From Anadara kagoshimensis (Eukaryota; Mollusca; Bivalvia; Arcoida; Arcidae), in assembly GCA_021292105.1 (NCBI GenBank), contig CM037861.1, positions 54,545,630 through 54,609,629 of the forward strand: a stretch of DNA of 64,000 bases. The letters are read 5' to 3'. The translations under genes and the position numbers were made by a program. The notes beneath the pieces were generated by a model. That model had not been told where the DNA came from. It was given only the letters and a program-made list of their open reading frames with translations, and did not search any database. Positions 46,994-60,096 of this stretch are shown here, one piece after another. The stretch's first letter is position 1, and the number at the start of each line of letters is the position of its first letter.

Positions 46994-47583
46994 ATAAGAA
47001 AAAAATCAGAACGCAAACCATTGTACAAGGTTTTTAAGCGTTAACCAGTTTTAATCTTGCCGGTATGGTTTTTTTGAGTTTATGCTATGATGAAATGCAA
47101 CCGTAAGTATTTTCGCATATAGAATTAAATATACCTTAAATAAAGATTGGCGATGGAGAAAATTTTATTTACATGTACTTATTATTATGAAGCTAAGTTT
47201 AACTCGCTTGGTGCAAGAAATAGAGAAAATACTTTATCTAATGGAAAATTGTCTATGTGTATATACTAATTCTAAGTTCTTGTGTTAATAGAACTTTGAT
47301 TTCGCACAGACCTCAGAAAATCTATATGTCACGGTATTAGTTTTGAATTCGTGCGCCTTGTTGGGTACGAATACGACACCTGTTCAATTTAAAACATACC
47401 ACTAATAACCTATGATTTTCTTACTTTTTCACGCATGGAATCCGTACAAAAAATGTCATATTTATGATCCAGTGTACGGAAAGAGACACTTTTTGCACTT
47501 CAAAATATTTGAAAATGATTCCACGTAAAACTAAGTTTAGAAAGGCATTTTAGGGCATTTGAAGTTGAACATGTGCTACAGAG

Positions 47584-47627
<44 letters not shown>

Positions 47628-50600
47628 TATATATATATAATGTTGCCTTTGTGTCGCGATTTTTCACAATACTAACCAGAAATTAGGTGAAAAGTTTATA
47701 TAAAAAACAAACACATGCTGTAAACAAAGATGTTATTCTTAAATATTGGTAGACATTTATTTTGAATCTGTTATATATGTATTTTGAGCAATTAAATTAT
47801 TATACTAATTGATTTTATTGTTTTGATAATACAATTATTATAAATATTTTGTCGTTAATATATAAATCATTATTGAAGCGCCTGCACCAAATACCAAACA
47901 GCAGAAATTGTCGTCAATTTAATTCATTATCATAGTAAACTTAATTTGGTTTGCATAAAATTGAATATAAGCTCACTTAGTGGCTCACAGTTTTGGACAA
48001 TGAAATCATTTAACGATCGTACCTGCAAGACCATTATTCTAATTTTATTTGGTGTTTCTGTTGGGTATCACAAATATTTTTTTCAAAACATTGTCTCTAT
48101 ATTTGTTATGTTATTAATAAAATATTTATTAAAATATTTCGGTACTACTTTAGGATACACCGCCAAACAATTCAGTTGTTGTATTCGATGACATTTTGGT
48201 GACAGATGCTGATACGGGATTAAATCAACGATTCAGTCTATCACTTGAGGTAAGCCGGTGTTCTCAATACATTATCATCATTCTAATATTCTACGATTGG
48301 TTTAAAGTGTATCCGGTGAAAATAGGGGTAATCAATATATCACCCATTCAATAAACGAATGCTCTTCCTAACTTTATTTTTGCCAAACAGGTTTCGTTTC
48401 CTTTTGCAATTTCTGAATGACGTTAAAAATCACTTATTCATGAATAAATTTATTCACTTAAACATTGAATGGTTAATATGGTCATAATGGCCGTATTATT
48501 CTGTATCTATTCCAGGCAATTGAATAATGCGCGTTTGCTACAATATTTACGATCATAATGCTTCAAAATCAGAAGGTCGTAAATTGGAAAAAATCCCGTC
48601 TTATATAACATGACACTTTTATACGCCTTTGATTGATTAAATTAATTACGTTTTATGTCTTTCACGCACCGAGTGACAATTTCGGTCTGTTAATGCAACT
48701 AGGTAGTTTTAGAAACAAAACGGAGTGAAAAGTATATATCACTATAATGTGTGTCCATACCATTTATGCAAAATGATATGTAAGTGTAAAATTAAAAATT
48801 CTGTTGTTTCTTTACGATTCATTTGAGTAAACAAAATATTCCTCTCTATATGACAAGTTATATTACAAATTTATATAGAAACACTTTAACGAAATAACGT
48901 TTTAGGTAATGGCGTTATTCTCTCTAACATAGTTCTTGTATTGTTTGTATCATTTAGTGTCTGAAATTTTACTGAACAAAGACTCTGGTTTCTTTCTGTA
49001 AATAAAGATGCCTTTTTTGTATTTGTTTCATATGAATTACAGTAATTAAATCAGTTTAGAACGTTTCCCCTTACACGATTGCATTATACTAAAATAAACA
49101 TTGAGAGAAGATATTTGAAAAAGTACAGTAGAACTTCGATCGCTCGAACGTCGATGCCTCGAATACCCCGGATAACTCGAAGTCATCTGTCGGTCCCGTC
49201 CAAATTCCTATTAAATCATATGTAAATAAACTTCGATTGCTCGAACTACGATATCTCGAATACCCCCGCTCGCTCGAACAATAAATATTTCTCGATGGTG
49301 TAAATTTGGTGAAAATTCAACTTTCGCTCGAATACAATTTTATCAGAATGACATCAGTCATTGTAAACAAAACAGAAGCTGAAGCCATGATACAGATTTC
49401 ACCGAAAGTAATAGAACGAAACGAAATAACTCGTCTGGAACATAGAGTGTTACTCAAGATTAGTTATTAATCGTTAAAAATTTATCTCTGTCTGTTTATA
49501 AATGGCTACGTAACTTCATAATGTAAAATCCAGCAAACTGTCGTCCGTATTTATATACAGTTGACTCTCGTTATCTCGAACTCGACGGGGAAATGCAAAA
49601 AGTTCGACTTATCCGGAGTTCGAGATAACCGATGTTAAAAACGACAACAAAAGGGAAGTAACTCGTACACGCCTACCGGAAGTCGCTTCCGGTTTTATCT
49701 TGTCAAACTGTATATTGCCGTTTTCTCCTATATCGTATGTATTCAAACATGATATATAAAAACTGCATTATATATTATTTGTATTTATAATTGAGAATGT
49801 AGTATATAAAAAATCGGGAGATTATCTGTTACTTGTTATTAGCCGACAAATGGTGGAGTCGGCTTTGGTCTCCATACCAGTTTCGCTTTGTGTACTTTAA
49901 TCACCCCAAGCTTCCGGTTGTATTGAGTAATGTTCACATCACACGCTTTCGGAAGCCATGTTCAGCTTGGCAGTAATTATAACACCTGATAATCACCTGG
50001 ATGGTTTAATTGCTTATGCAGGGGGTAATAATTAAGGGCTTAAGGAAATTGGGAGGTCAGTGCAATGTTGTAATTTTAAAATCAACACGAGGCCGACAGT
50101 CAAATATTTTATTTGTGTCGGAAAGTGTTTTTTCTACCAAAAAATCTGTAGGCGCTGACAAATTTGATTTCTCAAAATTTTTTGTTCGAGTTAACAAATT
50201 TAATTTTCCTAAATTTTTTGTTCGAGTTAACGAGTGTAATTTTCCTAGGATTTTCATTCAAGGGGACGAAAATATTGTTCGACATATCCGATAATTCGAG
50301 ATATCCGAGTTCGAGTTAACCGGAGTTATTTTGGTTTAATAAAGAACAACTCTGTTCGGACTTTTTATAAAAGTTCGAGATATCCGGTAGTTCGAGATAT
50401 CCGAGTTCGAGATAACGAGATTCAACTGTATAATTATTACTACCTTGTTGTCTGTCAATAGACGGTAGCACCTTTTTCAATATCCTCAGACTAATATTTA
50501 CTAGTTAAAACTGTTTTCGTGGCAGAAGTAATATTGTTAACTATAAATGAATGTTAATGGGTAAAACTCTTTATATTTTCTATTTTCAGCCAGATGGACA

Positions 50601-53600
50601 GGCAAGTCAATTTCTTGTAAAATTAGTAATTCCTAATATAATTACTTTATACTTGTGTGTAGAAGTTATGTAACAGGTTTTTGTAATATATAATAATAGA
50701 ATTTCAACGGATAATATTATAGATTTATATAAAATGTGTTTCCATTAATCAAATATTTCAGTTGTCAATCTGATACTTTTTATAATTACAAATTGTTGCC
50801 TTATATTAGTTCATAGCATTGAAAATATTGTATTGGATACTCAACAGCCTCAAGATGCTAACGTTGGGTTAGTTTATGAAAATCTCTTCTAAAATATGGT
50901 TCATATTATTATACATTTTGAGTAAAATAAAAACTTATCTGAATATATGTATATATGTATATAAGGTGTGTAATTAATTTATTGAGTTTTCGTATAATAG
51001 TCGGCTGCCGATTTCCTAGATGTTTTTGTGATTCGTCAAAAATCTAATGCAGCAGGGAATAGTACGGGTGAAATAATTTTAAAGAAGCCGTTGGATTACG
51101 AGCGTTTGACATTTTATCAGTATGTCATCAAAGCTGTTGTAAGTAATATTTTTATATTATCTACATAGTTGACGTTGAAAACACACGGTGTATCTTTTAA
51201 TGTTATTTCTGATATCACTGGACAAGACGCTTCAATCGGTTACTCCAATAAGAATAACTTTTTCCTAAAGGATAACTTCCACCTTTGTACCTCAATAAAT
51301 GTTAGCTCAGCTAGCTATATAGGCAGTTGATTTTATGAAAAGACAAGATTGCATATTTGCTTAAATTTTAATTAGCTCCTCCAAAACGCCTGGTTTAATT
51401 TAAAGCAAATGTTATGTTTAAGGGCCCAAGGTGGACTAAAATAAAGTTTATACAAGGTAAACCGTTGACTGTAAATTGAAAAAAAATCATAAGGAAGTCT
51501 TTATAGATCCAAATGCACCAGCCGACCTTTGAACCCATGACTTTCATTCATATATCAAACTGATCGTTTAATTAATACCTACAATACTCTAATATACATG
51601 CATTTACAAAAAGCTTTTCATCTCTCAGATAATAAACATTTCAGTATTCCGTTACAGTTGTGACCTTGACATTTGAACCCATTATCCTTATATAACAATA
51701 ATCTTACGAATATATATCTACATTATTCTAAAATATATGTCGATACAAAACGTTTTAGTTTTCCAGATGATTAACCATTTAAGTATTACCTTGACTTTTG
51801 ACCCCATGACCTTTATCTGTATATCAAAAAGATCGTATACAATACCAACACTATTCTGATATATACATTCATATTAGAAATTGCATTGTTTTCCAGATAA
51901 ATAATCATTTCAGTTTTCATTTGCGTCTGTGACCTTGACCTTTGAACTCATGACCTTCATCTGTATGACAAAATGATTGTTACCTCAATAACAACATATG
52001 CATGTACAAATGTATAGTTTACCAGATAATTACCATTTTCTATTTTTGCGTCAATGGCCTTGACCTTTGAACCAATTACATTCATTTATATGTCAAAATG
52101 ATCGTTATATCAATACCAACAATATGTTTATATACATATATTTACAAAAGCGTTATAGGTTTTAAGATAATTAAGAAACCAAACCGACAAAGGAAAAATA
52201 TTATGACCTTACCCTTTGACCTAGACCCATTTAATAATTATTACAAGAATATATCAAAACTAAAAACCCCATGTCGTTATCTGTTCCAAAAGTAAGGTTA
52301 CGACAATTTGAAGCTAATTTCTGATTTTTTCAAAATTAAACGAAAAACCCGTAACTAATTTTTCTTCTGAATTTATAAAATAACAAACTATAGACTCCAA
52401 ACCCTAGAGAAGCTAAATTTTACATCATATTTGTTTTCCAATCGTGTCGATTATGGAGTAGAAGGTTTTAATTAAGATTTTTGCAACCTGAGTCACATTG
52501 ACCTAGTAATGACACAGTAATGCTCTTTAAATATGTTCCTTATAACGCAACTTTTATTTCTTTTCCTTTGTTACACACATACCATTTGGTTTTAAAGTAT
52601 CAAATGTTAATAATACCTTAGAAACATGGGTACGTTAAATGTATTTGGTACAAATCTGGTTTGACTCAATGCATTGAAACAGAAAAACTCATAGACGTCC
52701 ATAAGTTTATAGGATTTTTTTGTTTTTAATATTTTTATTTTATCTTCATATTTATGGATATATTACATATTATACCAGTTTTAATTTTACAGCACTAGAC
52801 GGCCGTTTCGGAATACAATCTTAGAAACACGTGAAGAATCACCCCTTTATTACATACATGTCTAATATTATTAAATCAATAGTGTCTACATAAGACAGTG
52901 AACAATGAATAACTGTTATCTAAAACTGGCGCGTTTGCCATTTTTTGTCTTATACTATGAGTCACATGTTTATAAATCTAGTTGAGTTAAAAACTGAATT
53001 TTTCAGGACCAAGGAACTCCTCCAAACACTGGAACAGCGGATCTCATAATCAAAGTTACAGATGTTCAAGATACACCACCTTTCTTTCAAAGTTTGCCAT
53101 ATATGAAGATTATAAAAGAAGATATAACTCCGGGAGTAGGTATCAATATTTTAAACAGGTATTTTTCAAAGAATTTAGTTTATTTGCGAAATTTAGAAAA
53201 ATATCAACATACTTAAATATACGTTTCCTCTTATTGTATGCAACAATTAAAAATACGGCGTTTACCGGGACGGAGATTTGGAATAAATACGTCTTATCAA
53301 ACATTAGCCATGTCTTTCGATAGTATTCGTAAACTTACTACATTTTATTGCATTTACTCACCTTTTTCTTTTTTCTTATGGGCAATTTTACTAGTACAGG
53401 TCCTTCCAGAAAGTTTTGCATACCCCTTATATAACGTTTGTAAAACAGCAGTTTTTACGGTTTTAGTACTTGATGTTTTGTTAACTTATATTTTTCAAAG
53501 GACTACTTTTATATAATACATAGCATGTTTTTTAAATTTAAGAACTGATAAAAAGATCACTTTTAGTTGTAGTGAACATGCGAGTGATAAAAAATGTAAA

Positions 53601-56600
53601 GATTTGGGGGAAAATCCAATTTCTTCCAATATAGAGTTAATTGATTGATTGGTCAATTTTACTTGAAAGTGCTCGATATTCACATAAAATTAAGTATTAT
53701 ACAAATGTTAAGTATTTTCTATCATTTCAATCCATATTTGAAGAAATTGGATTTCTCCCCAATTTATTTTATCAATCGTAGTTCACTAATGCCATTTGAA
53801 AAACATTCTAGATAGTAGATAAAAAGTAATCCTTCGACAAATATGAATTAACAAAACATCAAGTACTAAAACCGTCAAAACTGCTGTTTTACAAACGTTA
53901 TATGAGGGGTGAGGAGTTGCAAAACTCTCTGGATGGACCTGTACATTAAACAATACTTTGAAGGTCTATTATCAATTATCCGACCAGTTACAATAAATGC
54001 TTTCCTGGCTTTATATTTATCCGAACAATGAAAGCTCTATTATCAACCTAGTTTGGCAATACATCAGAAAACATGGAGGACGAACCGCGGTCCGTGCTTT
54101 CAATGTGCAGTATTCGATACTTTTTTTTATTTAAAAAGTGTTAATGACTAAACCAATTATCACTTGTAACAAAGTCGTGTTGAACGTTTATAAGGTTGTA
54201 CTTTTGACTTGCCTGATAAGGAATAACAGAATTACTATCATATGTTTGCATTTATTAGTTACAATGCCCTTACACTATGTCCATTATTTGAATGTTTAAA
54301 GAATTGAGCTTGTTTGTTACATATTTTATTCAATTCTTAGTAAAGAAATGAAAATAAAATGAAGAATATTTACATAATGCAAATTGTTAATTTGTAAAAA
54401 CAAGAAGGACATGAGTGTAAAATGCCCCATGACAGGATCACTGGCTTTTTTGTCTTTAAACTTGAGTCGAATGTCATGAATAATAAATAATCTGTAGGAC
54501 CAATATATATTTGACATGTGTCACCTTAATGTTTCATTTAAATTTTATCAATTGCTATTGTTCCGTTTCTTAATGGTATTAACTTCTGCAAAGTAGACGC
54601 TTTTCAGCTACAAACTTTTTCAATTTGTGGGTGTTTATAGATTTCCGATATAATGGCTGGTAAAAGCGGTTATTGCCTTCTTCTATTAAAAGACATAAAC
54701 AGTAATGTTAAAAAATAAGAACATATTTAACACTTTCTGATTTGTTTCAGGATACGGTTTTAAATGTGAAAGCCGAAGATGGTGACCGAGGTGTACCCAA
54801 TAAGATAGAGTATTCCTTTGTTAATAGTGGTAATTATTTTAATGATCACTTGAAGTATTAATTTGTAAACATGTATATACTATATGTATGCTTCAAATTA
54901 GTATATTTTTAAAAATGACAAGGTATTTTATTTTTTTAATTTATTGTAATTCAAAGCATTATTTTCACTATTCCAAAAATATTTCAAACCTCTAACTTTG
55001 TAACTGATTTCATGTCAAAAAACCTCTGCAAAAAGTAAAAATATGTATGACGCCACATGCCAGTTTATTCTATTAAAGTAATAAGGAAATTGTTAACCCC
55101 AGCTAAATCAAATGAAATTTCAATTAGATGATTATTTCGAAGTGGATGGGGTGAAATAAGCCAGTTGCGTTTTTGTTTTTTTTTATCTTGGCTCAGTAGT
55201 AGGTGTAAATTTCTTATCTTAAGTTCTATGTGTCTATGTGTACAGTAGGCAAAATAAAGGAACAAAACATATTTTTGCATTTTAATTGTTCTAAAATGTA
55301 AATATAAGTATCTTGGCTTTCAATCGGTCATGTTATTCAACTCTGTTTTGTAAATACAGTCATAATTTTGTAGCAATTTGAAGTTGATTCCCGGTTGTAT
55401 AGTACTAAGTCATAAACGCCTTTTTATAATACTCAATTTATGTTTATTAATCATCATCATCTGGGTATGAATTAGGGACACGAACAGGGTAAATGGGCAT
55501 CCAACTGTTGTCACATTATAAAAATATCACATGAGGTGTCTAGGAATTATATCTGTTGATGCATGGAATATATATTTATATAATAATTCATAATGTTATT
55601 TTATTGTTTAAGGTAATTGTACAGATTTCTTCCATATAGAGAGATCTAATGGAGTTGTCACCGTTGCTGAACACCTTGATAGAGATACCGGTGTTATCAG
55701 AGACTTAAACGGAGTCTGCAGATTAACTGTTAAAGTAAGTAAACAGCAATATGCCTTCAGTCTGTATACAAAGTATGATGCTTTAACTGTGGATACATTA
55801 TGGGTAGTTTTTTGTGTCTATTTGTCTGGTAAATCGGTTTCTCTATACGAATTCTTCTCCAAGCAAACTATATTGTACAATTTGGGCTACGTGTGTTTTT
55901 GACACAGGACGGCTTTCCTTGAAAAATTGTAGCAAATTGCGTGTCAATTAATGATGCGCACTTAAAGGCATGAAAACCAAAGGTACCTTCAACACAAATT
56001 AAAGGCATTTATGTAAATATGTAGCATTTAAATACTATGTGAGCATATAAGATGTCAATTGAGTTGTTTGTAATTTTCGTATGGAGACCACCCATCGACA
56101 CAACCAGGGTAAGAATAAAAATATTTCTATTGATATTAACAAGTAATTGTCTATTAGAAACAGAAGCTTAAACAATTTATTTGATAATATTTGAGGATCC
56201 AGCCTCTGTTTCTTATTTGTAGTTGACCTAATTAACCTGCTTTAAAATTTTTACTTTGCTTTGTGATTGTGGCTTGGACATTGATCGATATATTTGTTTT
56301 TGATTAGGAATATAATGTGTTTTTATATATGGTTTTTATGTCATAAATTAATTTTGTAGGCATCAGAAGTACAAAATAACAATACAGGTGGAAACTCAAC
56401 AGCTACAACACCAATGACAATAACCATTCAAGATGTCAATGATGAGTCGCCAACATTCATAAAACACTTATTTTGCGGGTTCGAGAAAACTTGACCAATA
56501 TACCTATCACAATTATAAACAGTACCGGAATACATGTAAAGATTTAGACCAGGTATGTTTAACTACACACTTTTTCATGCAAACATTAAAATGCACATTT

Positions 56601-59600
56601 TAAAACATGAACAGTATGAAAAAGGACACTAAAGATGGTAAGAATATAGAATCGTTTTAAGATATAACAAACAAGTGATAACGTATAAGATTCATTAATA
56701 AATCAGTGTAATTACCATATCCTGTATCCTTGAATGAACAAGGTATATAAAGGGAAATATATATGCTGTCTGAAATTAGCATTTTGATTTTGTAATTACT
56801 AAACACGAATTTTTTATTGAAATATGGATATTTTCATTTATATCTGCTTAAATATGGAAATTCCGCTGACAAGGTTTCCAGGAAACCAGCAAAAATGGAA
56901 AACACACTAATGATTTCACAGTTAATCTGTCATAGTTATACATTCATTGTTGTAGGGTTTGTTTAGTCAGTTTGACGTAAAAGTGTACAAAAACTCCTCT
57001 GAATACAGTTTGCTGTCTCCGATTCCAAATTCAATCATGTCTGATGGAGAGATTAGAATTCAACTTAATAGTCAACCGTTTGACTATGAAAAAGAACATC
57101 AAATAGTCTTTGAGGTATGTTATCTTAATTATCTTTATTTAGGCTTATTTCACTTATTGCTGATTTTATAATTTCGTTTAAAACAATCGTCAACAGCTAA
57201 TTTACATATTATACCAGTGTAATTTTTACAGTGGAAAATGGATATTAAACCAGCACGACTACAAGCCACTGTACTATATAAATAATATTCCCAAGCAATA
57301 GAGTTTAAACTGATTTCGCCAATATCACCATTGTCATAGACTAAAAATCTTATGTTTACGCTATTTTTTAAGATTTTGCATTTTTACTAAACTGCTTATT
57401 ATTCTCGTTGATCTTTCATCTTCCGTTTTAAGAATGTATTGATTCACCAAAAACATTTATAGGTAATTAGTTTAATATGTCGATGTAAAACTAATTTGGT
57501 AGGTTATATTTTATCACATATGAATATTTAGTTAATGTTTCAGCTACCAATTACAGATAGGGAAACTTTCATTTGATTTATACGATACATGTTGGACATA
57601 TTGAACATGTAAAACATCTACCTTGTTAAAAAGAAGTAACGTTGTTATTTGTACTTTGAAACAATCTAGAATAGTGTAAGCTGAGAATATTTGGTAGATT
57701 TTCTTGTGAAACCTTTAACTACCTATTATTACGTTAGGATTGATATGAAATTAAACTTTATGTTCCACAAACAAAGACTATAACTTTTATGAAAATAAAT
57801 AAATTTTTTGGTAAATCCATTATATAATTTGTAATTCATTTAGTTATTACTGCATTGCATAACATTTAAGACGATTGTGTTTCATATATCGAATATGCTT
57901 TCCTTTTCATTTATGAACTTTTTAATTGATTTTTTCCGGTAATGGATTTTCACAGGTATAATTTTAGTGTCCATTATTTATGTAATCCGTAAAAAAGAAT
58001 CAAATTCTTTACTCTTGTACTTGACAACTTCCAACGCGACCATCAATATGACACAAGCTATGAACGATAATATAAAGTAATGGAGTACTGTACATGTACC
58101 AGAATAAATGTCTTAGCGGTAGGGCTATATTACTATCCTCAACTTACTTTCTGGTTGAAATAAGGATTTATACAATCTATACATTTTGGATAAATTGGCG
58201 ATATCTATATCTGTATTGTTGTCGTTAATATACCGTTTTCTGAACTAATATTTATCCCAAGCGACACGAAAAAGAAGTCTTAATTTTGGTTTTGAAAAAC
58301 GTAATGATTTTATTGTTTGTCGAGCAATCTGCAAATACTAATGTACACCGATTTCTTTAGGTATTGGCTATAGAGAGAGCTAATCGTACCCATATAAGTA
58401 CCTGTACTGTATCCTTGAGTATTATTGATACGAATGACAACAGTCCTATCTTCACAAACAGTTCGTATGAGGTGACAATACCTGAAGGTTCTGCAAATAA
58501 TTCACCTGTGGTGACTTTATCGGTAAGATACTTATCAATGTGTGTTCAGCTTCGTACGGTTAGTTAATATATTTCTTGTAGGCTTAATTCCCTTTAGATA
58601 AAGTAAATATAGATAATCCTCATGAACTTAAGTTCATTTTTGAAAAAAAGCTAAAAACTCGAATATCATTATTGTTTTGAGTTAATTATTTGAATCTGTT
58701 GTTGTTTCTATCAAATTCTTCACATTTGGATAACTGGAAATGAAAAATAAAACACAATTAAACTGAAAACCTAAACAATACGCAGCGTACTTAAACCTTT
58801 TTTTTTATCGGATTACAGTGGTATGTATCTGTGTAGATTTATACAGAAAACGAAAACAACTTTATATCATCCATGTTTGTTATTGATCCATATGACATAT
58901 TAGGCTTCTCAAACACAATACACATTTTTTCAGATAGAAAATTGTGAAATTGTGAGGTTTTTGGTCCAAAAATGATTTTAAAACTTTTTCAGGCAAATGA
59001 TGCAGATTCGGGCGAATACGGCGCGATACATTATCAACTTAGAAATGGTGGTCCACAGTAAGTATTTAATGATTTACAGTATACGCTTTATTTTACGGAT
59101 AAATTGAAAATTTTAACTGTTAACTATGAATGATTGCATGTATACTTAAGAACTGCAACTTTCGAAAAACTGTCAAATTATCAAACTCAAGTTTTGTTAC
59201 GAATACAGTTTGTAATTAAGAAATTCTTGGCTTTCAAATGCTGACTATAACATTCTGCAATTTATTGAAATAGTGTACTGTTACTACTTATATTGTAATA
59301 AAATAATTTACTGGTTATAGAACTAATTGCTTTCTTTTGCAGGTTTTTTATATGTATTAAATTGTATTTATTCCATATCTATTCCAAATACACATTTTAA
59401 CAAACAAAATGTTAACCGTTTTCATCATTATGTTGCATATCTGCTGTGGTTGAAATTGTAAAAATTATTTCACTTAAGGTTTGTTATAAATAACAAAACT
59501 GGTGAGATCCGTACCAACTGTGATCCTGCAGAACTAGACTACGAGAAGAGGAACGTATATTACTTGACAGTAGAAGCTATTGATGGAGGAGGCGGTAGAA

Positions 59601-60060
59601 CTCCTACATCTGTTATTGTCCATCTGGGAGACGTAAATGATAATCCCCCATTATTTATAAGTAATCGCTACGAGGTGACAGTTAAGGAGAATGATGAACA
59701 CTTTTCAACAAATCCTTTTATAGTCAAGGTATATTTGTTTTCGAATATGATAATTTCCAGTATTGGACAAGATAACGATATCAAACTTAACATTAAATGA
59801 CAAATGTGCAAAAAGATTTCAAAATCTTCTCGTATCAATATTGTTTATCTGCTGTGTTTCCTTTCTGTTTTCTTTCGTAAGTTTTGTATTTTAATGAATT
59901 TAACAAAAATTCACAATGTGTTTTTATATCATTCGATTAGTTACACGTTACAGTTGTAGTAAGACGCTTCTCTGGTAGAAGAAACGTTTTCACTTGTTTA
60001 TCAGTTTTAAAGGTTTTGACTAATTCTGAATATTATATAACTAGCAACAATTTTCTATTT

Positions 60061-60096
<36 letters not shown>

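Noticed and set aside
50800..50880. Segment reading IENIVLDTQQPQDANV after a CATAG, tried as a further cadherin exon
   Set aside because: Its phase does not fit exon 6 or exon 7, and EC2 is complete without it.
53238..53516. 92-codon plus-strand ORF with a hydrophobic stretch
   Set aside because: Half of it lies in the foldback element and no family is recognisable.
56959..57171. Use of the internal ATG as an independent gene start
   Set aside because: The sequence is cadherin exon 12 in phase with its neighbours; the ATG in the track is not a true start.
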